A DNA stretch of 64,000 nt from Bombyx mori (GCF_030269925.1 NC_085121.1:3861501-3925500); one strand, 5' to 3'. Shown: positions 12,601 to 21,221, counted from the first letter of the stretch. Notes: a model not told the origin generated them from the sequence alone. Program-made: numbers and translations.

Positions 12601-15600
12601 ACGTCACGACACAAAAGATTCAATGTCGGAGTCAGTAAGCATTTGATTGCCGTTATTAAAATCTAAGATAAGAGAAATCCAGACTACTGTAACGGATCCC
12701 GGATTCCTGGTCGCAATAAATATCCCCGTGCAAGCTATTTGGTATTGTATTTAGTGTGTCAGTATATACGTTCTGCGTGCTTAGTGCGAGTTTTTTAACG
12801 TCCTCGATAGCGTAAAAGTTAACCCAATTTTGTATGCAGGTGGAACAGCGCCCCTAACGGCAACCGTAGGCAAACGATCCCATTCCATACAAATATGAGC
12901 TAACTTTTACGCTATCGAGAACGTTAGAAAACTCGCACTAAGCACACTGGTCGTGTTGTGTGTTATGAAAACAGACATGTATGTATGTATGTGTGTGAGC
13001 AAACGTGAGTAGTTCATTTAAGAAAAATACCTGGAGCGATTTTAGTCCCTTCAGTATGTTGGTGTACTGCTGGCATAAACCACACTGGATCATGAATTCG
13101 GTGCAGTCGTACGGAACAGCCACCACGTTCGGGCAAGGATTGTCGGAATCGCACCTAAACGTGAAAATTGCACAATTAATAATGAATGAAAATGTTATGT
13201 TATCTGAGTCGACTATTATCAAAGCCGGCAATGTGACTTTTGGACAATTATTGGTAAATCAGAAAAACGAATTATTGACTTTGTATTCCATTGGCAGTCA
13301 CAAAACTCTTCTGAACGACATCTTAGATAAATAACAGGTTAAGTATTGACCTTTATTTAATGCAGGTTTTGAACCGTATTCTTTGAAGGAGACGATTATA
13401 TTCAAATCAATCTGTATTGACATATCAATAACATTTTTTTGTCCAAATGCACAGATTGCCACCTTTGATAATAGACGACTCATCTATATGTTTACTATAC
13501 TTGAAACCTTAGAACTTGTATCTCAAGGCGGGTGGCGCATTTACGCTGTGGATGTCTATGGGCTCCAGTAACCACTTAACACCAGGTGGGCTGTGAGCTT
13601 GTCCACCCATCTAAGCAATAAAAAAAAAGTCGAAAAAATTCCACTGCCGGACGTACGGTATTCAGCAAGGTTTGCCACAACGATTGGCTACGGCGACATT
13701 CATCAGGTTGCTACGATTATGAATTCGATTATTCCTCGGGTGATTTTTCTGGTAATTCGAAAATCTAACACATGTTTATGTATGTTATGTAACACATGTA
13801 GAGTGAGTCAATTCCAAAATATTATTGATTTGGTGCAACGTCTGAATCATTAATTAAATAGCCATTAAATAATAAGCGATTAAAAATAAAAGTTGTGTTT
13901 TCAAACGTGAACTCTGCTCACCTTTTGAGGAAATATACTCAAATAAAATATTATTATAAAATAATATATGTAAATAAACAGTTATCCTTACTTGAATCTC
14001 ATGTAATTCTCGGTCATCTCATCGTACAAAGGCCAGTTTTCCTTGCACGGTATGCATTCACAGTCAAACCAGTACCGGTCTTTGAGTTCCATTTGTCTCT
14101 TCTCCTTGGGCACGGTCGTGAATATTGGACCGTAGTTTTCGCAGACTTCCTCACCTTTTTTGATATTTTTGACGGCACGAACTACGATGTGTGAGCCATA
14201 GAAATATCTGTCGAAAAATTATGGACTTAAGGTAACTTATACAAGACCACATTGCGCTTTCCTTAGGTAATCTCCATTTCTAATCTATAAGGTTACGTGG
14301 ATATAATATTTAAAGCTTACAACATTTTAAAATTTTATTATTTTAAATATTACATAACAGAACTAACAACAAAAGTCAATAAGAAATGTAAATCGAAGTT
14401 AAGTTATTATGTACCTTACAACGCCTGGTTCACAGGAGTGATTGAATAGGGCGAGTGTCGGGAAAACGGCTCCGGCTAAAAACACTGATTTTCCGTCATG
14501 TTTTATAATATTCTTATCAACTTTCGGCTTAGGTACTTGAAGTTCAAACACTTCGTGCGCATTGAATTGTAGAACCTGAAGATTCCTCAACAAGTAGCCA
14601 CCTATCAATTCTACGTCACCCTGGTATTTTTCGTTAACCGCCATTGAATTCAGTTCCACCATTTCTATCGGCTTCGTTCTTGGTTTTCCGTCAAAATAAC
14701 CGGTCAATTCTAAGACCTTAATCAGGAATACTACCATCTCTGTTCTGTGCAAAAAGTCTTGCTTGCATCTTTTTTCTTCATGAGTTGTTAAATTGTAAAT
14801 GTTTCTGTAGTCTTCCGTCTTGTATGCACCCAACTGGGGCTTCAAATCATTGCTGATGCTCAAAAAGTAATCCTTTTTGTTTTGCGTGATCATTCTCAAA
14901 GCGATTTGGCATGTGATAGAACATCCAGATTTCCATATCAATGGAAGTATTTGACATTCGTAACCGTGATATGATTTTAAAGCGGTTTCTAGGCATTTGT
15001 CGCTGCAGAATATTACGTTCGGACACTTGGGACACGGTAGTGATATAGGACACCTAAAAAATTTAAGGATTAATTTTTATTTCAAATTGTATGTTGTTCA
15101 ATAAAAAGTAGGTATGTAACCTATTATGAATTGCGAAAAAGAAATTGGATTGATGTCTACATTCATAATTTTTTCTACTATTCGTTTTACTACGAGTATC
15201 AAGAAGTTCACATTCAACTTTTTTGTGCCTAAATGATCTAGTGACCTTCTACGTGACCTACAATATCAAGGGTGCTCCCGAATAGACATGAGGTAAAATT
15301 TTCTATGCCATTGGATTGTCATGATTTCCTAAGTTGCATTCAAACAGGAATATTGACATGATTGCTTCATGTTCAAATATGCCATATTAAAATATACCTA
15401 ATAATTTATATATACTCGTATAAGTAATATTCTCACTTAAGGAAGCAATTTTGACAATGTGTCTTCGAGAATTCAGCCAAAAGAACTCCACTGTGCGCTT
15501 TCTCAATAAGCAAAACTTCTCCAGCACTGATATCCCTTGTTGCAGTAGCGTATCTTCCTTTAACGTCGTCAGTATCTATTGTTATCGCTTCAGAAGCCGC

Positions 15601-17550
15601 CGGGAACTTGGAGTTATGCTTTCCTGCTAATTTCGGTTTTGGAGGAATCTTATTTAAAGGTTCTGGATCGCTTGGATTCCCAGCGAGAACTAGTCCCTTG
15701 TTCAAAATTTCCAACATTATCTTAGCATCTGTCCGCATTTTGGTTCTTTTCTCCTTTTCAAGTTTTGTTGCCTCATCTAAAGCACTTATAGTGTCTCTAA
15801 AAGAAATGAATAAATGTAGCAATGATAAATAATATTATCAAATATTTTATGTCTATGGTTTAGATTACTTACTGGAATGCAACAATTGATTCCCGGTTCC
15901 TTTTCAGCGCCAACAAACTACGTGCTTTTCTTTCGTAAACTTTGTATCTGAGATGCCGAGGATATCCGAGGGACAAACATTTCTTTATATCGGCTAGGGC
16001 TTCCTCGTATTGCTGCAAATGGTTCAGAGCTGCCGATCGATTGGCGAAAACAATTGACAACTCTTCCGCTGTTGGCGCAACATGTGTGATTTAACGACTT
16101 TGTGGCGGTTTACAAATTCAAATACAAATGAGGTCAAAGTGTAAGATGAGTTTATTAATTGCTATCGACGTCTGATGGGCATATGGCCAACCTCATTTCA
16201 CAGAATTCACAATACCAGATATAACAAAATCGCCCCCAGTTTGACTTGCATAAGCAGGCGCTATGGATAGTTGAACTATTGTTGTGGTGCCATCCAAAAA
16301 TGGAGATGAAGTCCACCCTGATGGCGGGTGATACGATTTTTGTTTACCTACCCTACCTATTCACTGGTAGCCTACGGGGCTATTCCAGCTTCGTGTGGAC
16401 GGAAAGGTGAGCTCACGAAGTCAACCTAAGAAGAAGAATTAGCTAACATTAGCTCTAGCAAGAGCAGTGCTCTGAAAAATGTACCTCCGGATCGGAATCG
16501 CGACCCACTGAGAAAAGCCGATGAGAAACTAAGTAGGCTGTGTCTGTGGGGGTGGTGTGATGATAAAAACATCTTGAAGCAGTCTTCATAGAATATACGG
16601 TGCAAATCACATTGAGATTCAAAGTCCAAAGACCCTCTATAAATGAAAATCATATAAAAACGTAACGTGTTTTCACGAATGTTCAGGGTCACATCTGCTG
16701 ATGTGGGTGATTAAGAAGTTCGCATAATCACTGTACGTGCAATTCAAACGAGGAAAAAGACATTTCCAGGTACGCATGACTTGTGTTTTATTTTAAGTAA
16801 ATTTAAATTTATATAAAATTACCTTAATTTAATGCAAGTTCAGAAACCTTTTTGTTTGTTTTCGTTTTAAATTAAAAGGAAGTTGTCCTAAAGTATCTTG
16901 TATTATTCATTTTGGTAGCATTTGTTTTGGTAGCAAGCTTCTAGAAGAAAGCGTGCTAGAGAAAGAGTAGGTCTCTGCCCTCCTGCTGATTTCGGACCCA
17001 AAGTGTTCATGCATTCCGACTTGAATGGTAGAACCATAATTGTTATATCGACAATGAAACTGAGACTTCGACATATTATGGTCTCAAAGAGAAAAGACTG
17101 TCCACAAATGACAACAAAAAATATATATGTATTTTATTATGGTGTATCCGAATTTAATGATAATAGTATTTGAGGAAAACTTTAAGCACTTTGAAAAGTT
17201 CCACGATAATGTAATTTATACTCACTTTCCTTTTCTGGCATATGCATCATACTTTGACTGTAAAATACCAAAGCCTTCACCCAATCACCCTTTTGGACCC
17301 ATTGGTTTCCCGCGTCCTTTAATTGTAGAGCTTTGCTTAAAGATTTGTTTACAGGAAACTCGCCACCCGTTTTACATTTCACAACATCATCGGTGATATC
17401 GTACTTTTTTATAATCGGGAGACTGCACAGATACGAAACGCGCTTAGAGTTCGATTCTAAATTGGCGAAATTGTTTTTTGTGACTTCGTCTAATTCGTTG
17501 TTGATCGATTCGTGAAACTTCTTAAAGAAACCTTCGTTTTCTTCGGTCAT
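507..17550 (-). CDS. SMYD4: SMYD4-like protein (TPR / SET / MYND), seven exons, 3' end outside window
   Basis: Putative lysine methyltransferase of the SMYD family. Spliced exons, in coding order: 17550-17226, 16068-15873, 15796-15437, 15053-14415, 14207-13992, 13154-13031, 687-507. Every junction is GT-AG and phase-consistent, giving about 680 codons. Residues ~74-175 are TPR-like (ANRSAALNHL, YEEALADIKKCL). The SET domain starts at KGRYATATRDI (253-263) and is split by a MYND finger with C288, C291, C301, C304, C310, C314, H323 and C327, an exact MYND spacing. SET resumes with NHSCEP (498-503) and GEEVCENYGP (525-534), followed by post-SET cysteines C556, C558 and C561. A C-terminal TPR begins in exon 7. 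An N-terminal TPR before SET separates SMYD4 from other SMYDs. SMYD4 proteins are usually longer than 680 residues, so the gene probably continues left of position 1. Alternatively exon 7 ends at an in-frame stop at 496-498. Confidence 0.88.
715..803. repeat. Direct repeat copy 2, beside SMYD4 exon 7
   Basis: Second copy of the stretch at 41-130, in the same orientation and with roughly 10-15% differences including short indels. It lies just upstream (in SMYD4 sense) of the exon 7 acceptor. Confidence 0.6.
889..904 (+). CDS. DYNLT2B: DYNLT2B-like exon 1 (start codon)
   Basis: ATGGCCGATGAGAATG is followed directly by the strong donor gtaagt. It ends with one base (phase 1) that joins TT of exon 2 to make a valine codon. 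ATGG is a good start context. The assignment rests on phase, a donor consensus and the exact 450-nt total, since 16 nt cannot be recognised by homology. Confidence 0.72.
889..8857 (+). CDS. DYNLT2B: Tctex1-type dynein light chain (DYNLT2B-like), complete, four exons
   Basis: Exons 889-904, 6656-6780, 8067-8209 and 8692-8857 total 450 nt, that is 149 codons plus TAA, with every phase consistent. The first 35 residues are acidic and low-complexity. Residues ~37-149 form a Tctex1 domain: PPKYEVRP, QNVREIIVTTM, RYKILVQ, QRCMWDPETDDY, then GDLFRNETIYC and a YGIYMY C-terminus. Family knowledge: Tctex1 light chains dimerise and bind dynein intermediate chains; DYNLT2B is a component of the intraflagellar-transport dynein-2. 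The KGAGV and DPETDDY segments look closer to DYNLT2B than to DYNLT5, but the paralogue is inferred. The whole gene sits in SMYD4 intron 6 on the opposite strand, its ATG about 200 bp from SMYD4 exon 7. Intron 1 (5.75 kb) is almost entirely transposon. Confidence 0.87.
1100..1107. repeat. Left target-site duplication of hAT-like element
   Basis: ccttagat immediately before the left terminus matches cattagat at 6007-6014 in 7 of 8 bases. Eight-base duplications are diagnostic of hAT transposition. Confidence 0.6.
1575..2165 (+). pseudogene. RTE-type LINE, 3' end of reverse-transcriptase ORF, broken
   Basis: Broken frames give FIYLGSVIASNGSSEKDLRR, then AETWTLKKADRQRIDAFEMW and, from about 1800, an intact tail with IFGHIARKSGDNLEKLLV and MRWSDQIRSTLN, ending DPQH at 2138. 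The same motifs in the same order occur in the better-preserved copy at 33014-34618, so this is the C-terminal third of a related LINE ORF2. Frameshifts and in-frame stops occur near 1700-1800. A gaaggaagg-like tail follows the stop, as in RTE elements. Confidence 0.75.
2310..2585 (+). mobile_element. Helitron-like family A, 5' part
   Basis: Begins gtactaatattataaagagg and runs through ttcactgtttggaagct and cccgagtgacata, as in the copies at 25552 and 29665-30104. It stops where the R1-clade LINE begins. CT-flanked starts of this kind are typical of lepidopteran non-autonomous Helitrons; no Rep/helicase is present. Confidence 0.6.
2599..4152 (+). pseudogene. R1-clade LINE, 5'-truncated and decayed (ORF2 C-terminus + 3' UTR + poly-A)
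   Basis: The first 125 bp match the end of the window (63880-64000) with about 9 differences, so this copy begins just after the RT catalytic box and belongs to the same family as the intact element at 58.6 kb. Frames continue through LKYLGLILDSWTF and TFRLTQVLTGHGCFGEFLHR to a C-terminal zinc knuckle CHHCGCGLDTAEHTLVAC (about 3396-3443). Breaks seen: a frameshift near 2770, an in-frame TAG at 3071-3073, and another frameshift near 3460. The 3' UTR runs to an A10 tract at 4143-4152. Confidence 0.82.
4179..4549. repeat. Inverted-repeat segment, arms ~16 bp
   Basis: taaagctattgcatagc at 4179-4195 faces gctatgcaatagctta at 4534-4549. The 340-bp interior has a GC-rich stretch (gagagagagatgggc, gtgacgtcacgccacgcg). 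It abuts the LINE poly-A on the left and the mariner on the right. It may be a decayed DNA element or two copies of another repeat in opposite orientation; I cannot name it. Confidence 0.45.
4550..5774 (+). mobile_element. mariner (DD34D) element, left terminus not found
   Basis: Transposase-bearing element. Its right end, cgaagaaacttttccccaac near 5752-5771, looks like a mariner terminal repeat. I could not find the mirror copy at the left, where sequence passes directly into the inverted-repeat segment, so the left terminal repeat is probably lost. Confidence 0.65.
4700..5697 (+). pseudogene. mariner transposase, inactivated
   Basis: Mariner transposases cut and paste the element at TA sites. 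The natural start is the ATG at 4700 (MSESNEDIRY), but that frame hits TAG at 4742-4744 and needs a one-base shift near 4782 to enter the long frame that runs to 5697. All three catalytic aspartates are present: TCDETWITYD, HHDNARPHTS and SPDLAPSDFNLF, with 34 residues between the second and third (DD34D). The conserved WVPHE motif expected after TKKL is missing: TKKL runs straight into TERNLMNR, so a small in-frame deletion removed it. With a stop, a frameshift and this deletion, activity is very unlikely. Confidence 0.85.
6321..6630 (-). mobile_element. tRNA-headed SINE / BMC1-tail retroposon copy 1
   Basis: Reads in reverse from the AT-rich tail (attgcttagatg...) through gagctcacagctcatctgg to gtggaagtcaatcgtta; the tRNA-like head is absent. 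It ends only about 25 bp upstream of the DYNLT2B exon 2 acceptor. Confidence 0.85.
6656..6780 (+). CDS. DYNLT2B: DYNLT2B-like exon 2
   Basis: Acceptor aaaatttcag, then TT completing the split codon, then GTTGAAGAAGAG. It encodes the acidic N-terminal region and PPKYEVRPSLGEKY at the start of the Tctex1 domain. The donor is TAT|gtaacc (phase 0); the competing gtatgt four bases earlier would shift exon 3 into a stop, which decides the choice. Confidence 0.8.
6948..7063. mobile_element. MITE, AAATACGC family, copy 1
   Basis: Ends aaatacgctttta and tataaaagcgtattttttt are inverted to each other. The interior (acaataaaatcattttttct) is shared with the copy at 24892-25126. Confidence 0.6.
7232..7478 (+). 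mobile_element. tRNA-headed SINE family, headless copy 2
   Basis: Starts at actggtggtaggac, passes gtgaagcagtaatgcgtttc and ends in agcaataaaaaataaaag. Diverged. Confidence 0.8.
7683..8020 (-). mobile_element. Bm1-type SINE
   Basis: The reverse strand contains gatcggaa-cgcgacccactgag, gagaaactcagtgggctgtg and a 5' part near 7990-8010, diagnostic of Bombyx Bm1 SINEs. It lies in DYNLT2B intron 2 about 45 bp before exon 3. Confidence 0.8.
8067..8209 (+). CDS. DYNLT2B: DYNLT2B-like exon 3
   Basis: Acceptor atcagatttcag, donor AAAAG|gtaata. It encodes SQNVREIIVTTMQEQLMG and a helical stretch ending QDLDMKR, the N-terminal helices of the Tctex1 fold. Enters in phase 0 and leaves in phase 2. Confidence 0.88.
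8692..8857 (+). CDS. DYNLT2B: DYNLT2B-like exon 4 (stop)
   Basis: Acceptor cctttcacag. It encodes YKILVQCIMIEMKGAGVK, QRCMWDPETDDY and the terminal beta-strand YTVAYGIYMY before TAA at 8855-8857. This is the most conserved part of the domain. Confidence 0.92.
8853..8867 (+). terminator. Candidate polyadenylation signals of DYNLT2B-like gene
   Basis: ATTAAA occurs at 8853-8858 (overlapping the stop codon) and again at 8862-8867, followed by an A-rich then T/A-rich stretch. Either could direct cleavage, giving a very short 3' UTR. Confidence 0.3.
9028..9455 (-). mobile_element. Helitron-like family C, copy 1
   Basis: Plus-strand text runs from actagaggtcccgcagt to ttcacgtattaatatataga. Read on the minus strand it starts TCTATATATTAATACGTGAA and ends GCGGGACCTCTAGT, the CTAGT ending expected of a Helitron inserted at A|T. 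Further copies at 48526 and 53345. Confidence 0.65.
9456..12420. other. Intronic spacer (SMYD4 intron 6)
   Basis: No supported exon. 10300-10445 has weak similarity to the dispersed repeat at 50284-50635 (ggacttcaacaatgtcagggg). 10745-10860 is a low-complexity array of atttcat/catttc. 10540-10720 has a moderately GC-richer stretch (ggcgggaacgcgaggagtg) of unknown origin. Otherwise AT-rich unique-looking DNA. Confidence 0.6.
12428..12600 (-). mobile_element. tRNA-headed SINE family, truncated copy 3
   Basis: From the tail ttttattttattgcctagatg to cgtgcggactcacaa, with an internal deletion of the segment between catctacaacg and gctgccccac. Confidence 0.85.
12776..12946. mobile_element. MITE with ~45-bp inverted ends and CWG target duplication, copy 1
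   Basis: Left end cgtgcttagtgcgagttttt and right end ctcgcactaagcaca are inverted repeats extending inward through the matching blocks gatagcgtaaaagtta and taacttttacgctatc. CTG flanks both sides (12773-12775 and 12947-12949). Same family as 41760-41959. No coding capacity. Confidence 0.8.
13031..13154 (-). CDS. SMYD4: SMYD4 exon 6 (post-SET zinc region)
   Basis: Acceptor cacgtttag, donor CTCCAG|gtattt. It encodes CDSDNPCPNVVAVPYDC and CGLCQQYTNILKGLKSLQ. The cysteine pairs fit a second zinc site after SET. Enters in phase 2 and leaves in phase 0. Confidence 0.87.
13503..13629 (+). mobile_element. tRNA-headed SINE family, 3' fragment copy 4
   Basis: Only the last 125 bp: ccttagaacttgtatctcaa to ccacccatctaagcaataaa plus an A-run. 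Confidence 0.85.
13992..14207 (-). CDS. SMYD4: SMYD4 exon 5 (SET C-terminal part)
   Basis: Acceptor atttttcgacag, donor TTCAA|gtaagg. It encodes YFYGSHIVVRAVKNIKKG, the SET motif GEEVCENYGP and the post-SET WFDCECIPC. The arginine codon is split across the exon 4/5 junction (AG|A). Confidence 0.92.
14415..15053 (-). CDS. SMYD4: SMYD4 exon 4 (MYND finger and SET-I)
   Basis: Acceptor tttttag, donor GTAAG|gtacat. It starts inside the MYND finger (PCPKCPNVIFCSDKC, SYHGYEC), carries the helical SET-I insert (ITCQIALRMITQNKK, RTEMVVFLIKVLELTGYF) and ends with the SET motif FPTLALFNHSCEP, which binds cofactor in SET enzymes. Confidence 0.93.
15437..15796 (-). CDS. SMYD4: SMYD4 exon 3 (linker, SET-N, start of MYND)
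   Basis: Acceptor catttcttttag, donor CTTAA|gtgaga. It encodes a charged helix (TKLEKEKRTKMRTDAK), a proline/lysine linker, SET-N (GRYATATRDISAGEVLLIEK) and the first MYND pair HCQNC. Confidence 0.92.
15873..16068 (-). CDS. SMYD4: SMYD4 exon 2 (N-terminal TPR)
   Basis: Acceptor ttgcgccaacag, donor TTCCA|gtaagt. It encodes EELSIVFANRSAALNHLQQY, EEALADIKKCLSLGYP and YERKARSLLALKRNRESIV, a classic TPR helix set. Most of this exon, with its acceptor, is copied at 21302-21631. Confidence 0.92.
15928..16257. repeat. Source segment of partial SMYD4 exon 2 duplication
   Basis: 330 bp covering most of exon 2, its acceptor and about 190 bp of intron 1. It matches 21302-21631 over the same length with scattered substitutions. 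Confidence 0.85.
16355..16560 (+). mobile_element. Bm1-type SINE
   Basis: ccta-ctattcactggtagcc at the start, then ggatcggaatcgcgacccac and gctgtgtctgtggg. It lies in SMYD4 intron 1. The 3' tail is lost. Confidence 0.8.
17226..17550 (-). CDS. SMYD4: SMYD4 exon 1 (start codon)
   Basis: The ATG at 17550-17548 (MTEENEGFFKKFHESINNEL) follows an A-rich leader. The open frame extends 22 codons further upstream, but that stretch (CWLTYNFLRLHAAHV) looks untranslated. It ends MMHMPEKE with donor gtgagt; the threonine codon is split with exon 2. Confidence 0.82.
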
Positions 17551-17619
17551 TTTTTTATTTAATGAATACACATGTGCAGCGTGTAAGCGAAGGAAATTAT
17601 AGGTTAGCCAGCACAAGAG

Positions 17620-17662
17620 AGACGGTGCGCGCGAGAGACTGCTCCAATACTCTATTTATAAA
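17620..17662 (-). promoter_or_regulatory. Candidate core promoter of SMYD4-like gene
   Basis: On the minus strand TATAAATA at 17660-17653 lies about 20 nt before GCAGTCT (around 17642-17636), which resembles an arthropod initiator. This would give a 5' UTR of roughly 90 nt. The spacing is shorter than the usual 28-31 nt, so it is tentative. Confidence 0.3.
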
Positions 17663-17884
17663 TTTAGAATGTTATGCTGTACGTCACATCAGACCGAACA
17701 TTTTGTGCGTTGGGCCAACTTATATAGGAAATTAAATTAGATATAACTTTTGCTGAATAAAATTTAATAAAAATCTACAGAGAGTGCTGTAAGCAATTAT
17801 TTTTCACCACCTACCATCAGAGCAGAGTCCATTAATTTTTTCTATAATATTTTTTATTTTTATGAATGAGTGATTACCTACTGG

Positions 17885-18110
17885 TGGCCCAGAAGCCTTT
17901 CCAGTTTCACTAGAACAGGTGGGATTTGGTAACAACCGTCCGAGTGCCTCCGAAGGAGACCTCACAACTCAAAAACAGCTGCTTCGCGAATAAATCTACT
18001 ACCGGATCGGAATTGCGACCCGCTGAGAAGATCTGGCGAGAAACTCAGCGGGCTGATGCATGAGTTAGATTGTACATAGAACTCTTTGTCGAGTTCGACG
18101 TGTATTTTGG
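17885..18110 (+). mobile_element. Bm1-related SINE, variant subfamily
   Basis: Begins ggtggcccagaagcctttcc with cagtttcactagaacaggtg, then ggatcggaattgcgacccgc and gagaaactcagcgggctgat. Shares its divergent head with 20478 and 38808. Confidence 0.75.
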
Positions 18111-18945
18111 AGTAAATTTCACATAGCTTCCGTATCTTCAAGGCGTGTTCTTCAAATGTGGTCTTAAAAATCGTTGCCCTGGCATCGTTGATGTCCGCGA
18201 GCGAAGGTGACCACTCACTATCAGGTCGTCTCCCTTAGTGTCAGTAAAAAATACATTTTATCGTAAACACGATGAATCATGCAATAAAGCAACTGTGTTA
18301 GTTCCACTATCATTGACCTTAATTGGAATGTTCTGGAAAGATTCAATAGAATAAAAAAAAAACAGGCAAAGCGCGCGAAATCGGTGGTACTTGTTAAACT
18401 TTTTGTTCCATCGTGATAGAGAGGCAAAACGAAATTCGTGAATTTAACTTTGCCGTTCTGTGAATCTGTTGCAGCTAATACCGAAGATTAATGTAAACTA
18501 ATACATAGTAACGTCATTGAATTTGAAGATTCAAAATCAAATTTTCGTTTGATGATTTAATAATCTAAGGCATTTTAGCGATTGTAGCCAGAACAAATTT
18601 CGTTAAATATCTAACCTTATTTATTTCAAGGATTTGATGATTTTTTATTAAGTACTCCTGTTTGAGCTGTAAGTATATTAATTCTCAGTAAATCAGTGAT
18701 GATCTTTATATAGGTAAATACTTATTTTGTTACATAATAATATGTTGCATATATTGTGTATGTTTACAAAATTCATAGCCAACGTTACAGAGTAGACGCG
18801 TAAATATATCGTTAACACGCTGAGCACTCGTGGACACAAATTTAACTCTATATGTAGCCTTGAGTACCTACCTGTGACTTCTTGCTTGAGAGGCATGCCT
18901 CTATGACATATGACAGATAACGTAAAACGAGTCAGGACTTATAAT
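18111..18945. other. Spacer, nothing recognised
   Basis: AT-rich DNA upstream of the SMYD4 promoter. No exon-like frame, RNA gene or repeat of the families seen elsewhere. Confidence 0.5.
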
Positions 18946-19208
18946 ACACTAGTTGTACCCGTCCGCTTCGCTGGGGATTTAAAATTAACAATATTATTTC
19001 TCACCCCCACAAAGATTCCCATCATTAACGCCCCCGCAACTGGTGTAGGGAGTCCAACACTGATATAAATATTAGCCCATCCATTAAGTACATGTATTTT
19101 CTACATGGGTACCAAGTTTCAAGTCAATCGGATGCATGGTTCAGTAGTTATAACGGAACATCCGTAAAAACCACTGTAGATTTATATATTAGTATAGATT
19201 ACACATAC
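18946..19208 (-). mobile_element. Helitron-like family B, copy 1
   Basis: On the minus strand it starts atactaatatataaatctac and ends with the hairpin-like ccccagcgaagcggacgggt followed by ACAACTAGT. Family copies at 40034 and 49252. The interior carries extra sequence relative to those copies. Confidence 0.65.
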
Positions 19209-20477
19209 TTTTAGATTGCTATCGCTTTATAGTTTATAGATACATATATCAAAGACAATAAGTTGCTAGCCATTTAAAAGTTAGGCGAGTCGAATCGATT
19301 CGTCACAGAGTCTTGTCCACTAAGATCCCTATTCCGAGAACCGCTAATGATTTCCAAGATACGGAGCTTTGTCGCCAAACAAATTTTCGACCATGACCAA
19401 GTTCTGAGTACAGGGAAACCGTTCATGTGTAAAATAAATATACATTTTACTGACAGACGAAATAAAGGTAATTAATTAATCAGCTGAGTTTTTTTTTCTT
19501 TTGATGTAATAACAATATGCATTGTTTGGCAGCTGAGTTATTTAGAAAAGGTTGGTTTTCCCGTACCCTAACAAAAAATTCTAAGAAATATTTGTCGAAC
19601 GCTTTTTTATTCTCCATGTTTTCTAGACCACACTAACATTAAAATATTGGAATGTGAGTGAGGATCACATTCATCAAACATCTAAGGACGTTTGCTGGGA
19701 ATGAATGGAATGCAATGCGAGCGAACTAAACATTCTATGATAAAGCTTTTTAATGCTAGGTATGATTAGAATTTTTATATATTTTACTTAACTATCAGCT
19801 CGTACTAATTCTAAGATTCAAGAATCGAAATTACTTCATAACAATAAAAACGTAGGACAAACCACATAATTATCTACTCACGTCAGAGTTGGAATTGGAA
19901 TCTTAAAGATTTTTCTAGAATCTGACGCAGATAATAAACTATCTTCATATATATCGTCTTCCGAGAAACGTGGAAATGTTTAAGGCTGTTTAGATCTTTA
20001 TTGTTGTTCATTATGTTATTAAATTAATAATTGCCATATAATCATTTCAGTTGTGATGCAAGTGGACTATTATTCTTGGAGTTTGTATTGCAATTAGCAA
20101 TAAAATTAATTTTCTGGTTTTGTTCGTTTTTTATGTTGTTTCCTACTAATAATCCATATCTTTTGCTACAAGATAAACATCACTTTCTTCACATTTATTA
20201 TTGTAGTGTGCATTAGTTGAAACATTTGTGTAGTTAGAGTTTTTTTAGTAGGCAGGTAATTCAAAATGGTTTCCATTGGTTTTTTTAAATACTTTAAATA
20301 TTGTGGATATGTATCGATTGAAAAACGCACAGCCTAAAATGAGAAATTTACCTTTCATTACTGTTTAAAAAGTAGTTTTTAATCCACCAGCCTATTCATT
20401 TTTAAATTATCGGTTAAGTACCAGTAGGTACAAGATTTATAAGAAGCATGTCTTTTTTTATGATTGAAGAATTATTG
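19209..20477. other. Spacer, nothing recognised
   Basis: AT-rich; no gene or known repeat found on either strand. Confidence 0.5.
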
Positions 20478-20790
20478 GTGGTCCGGAGGCTTTTCCAGTT
20501 TCACCAGAACAGGTGGGCGACCAAAGGCTCAGCCAGGAGGGGTGGGATTTGCTAACAGTTGCCCGAGCGCCTCCGAAGAAGACCTAACAACTCAAGAGCA
20601 GCTGCTTCGCGAATGAATATACTACCGGATCGGAATCGCGACCCGCTGAGAAGATCCGGCGAGAAACTTAGCGGGCTTATGCACGGGCTAGGTTGCATGT
20701 CGAACCCTTTGCCGAGTTCGACGTGTACGGTTACAACGGGGTCCTTAAGCCTGCTCAAAGAAGCAAGTCATCTTTTAAGAATGTATCTTT
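20478..20790 (+). mobile_element. Bm1-related SINE, variant subfamily, most complete copy
   Basis: ggcttttccagtttcaccag, ctcagccaggaggggtggga, ggatcggaatcgcgacccgc, then cttagcgggcttatgcacgg and gagttcgacgtgtacggtta. Confidence 0.8.
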
Positions 20791-20839
20791 TCACAAGCGG
20801 TTAGGGATTTTCAATCAATCTATTCGGCTCCATATCTTG

Positions 20840-21041
20840 TTTTTATTTTTTTATTGCTTAGGTTTGTGGACGAGCTCACGGGCCACCTGGTGTTAAGCGG
20901 CTACCGGAGCCCGTAGACATCTACAACGTAAATGCCGCCACCTATCTTGAGATTTAAGTTCTAAGGTCTCTGAATAGTTACAACGGCTGTCCCATCTTTC
21001 AAACCGAAACGCATTACTGTTTCACGGCAGAAATAGGCAGG
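20840..21041 (-). mobile_element. tRNA-headed SINE family, truncated copy 5
   Basis: Tail ttttatttttttattgctta through caaaccgaaacgcattactg to gcagaaataggcagg. Confidence 0.85.
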
Positions 21042-21221
21042 ATAAGCTATGTCCCGGTTTATAACATAATTCCTGAAAATGTCTTCCTAAAAATGATAAA
21101 ACCACATGTATATTTAGGTAAGTTACACCTTAAGGAATCCTTGCAGATCCATTAACACAATTATTAAACGCCTGCAGCTCTAGAATTAAGAACAGGTATA
21201 GGGGTTCTGGTAACCGTTTTT

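Noticed and set aside
13005..13334. 109-codon plus-strand frame
   Set aside because: Antisense to SMYD4 exon 6, which has phase-consistent splice sites and cysteine motifs.
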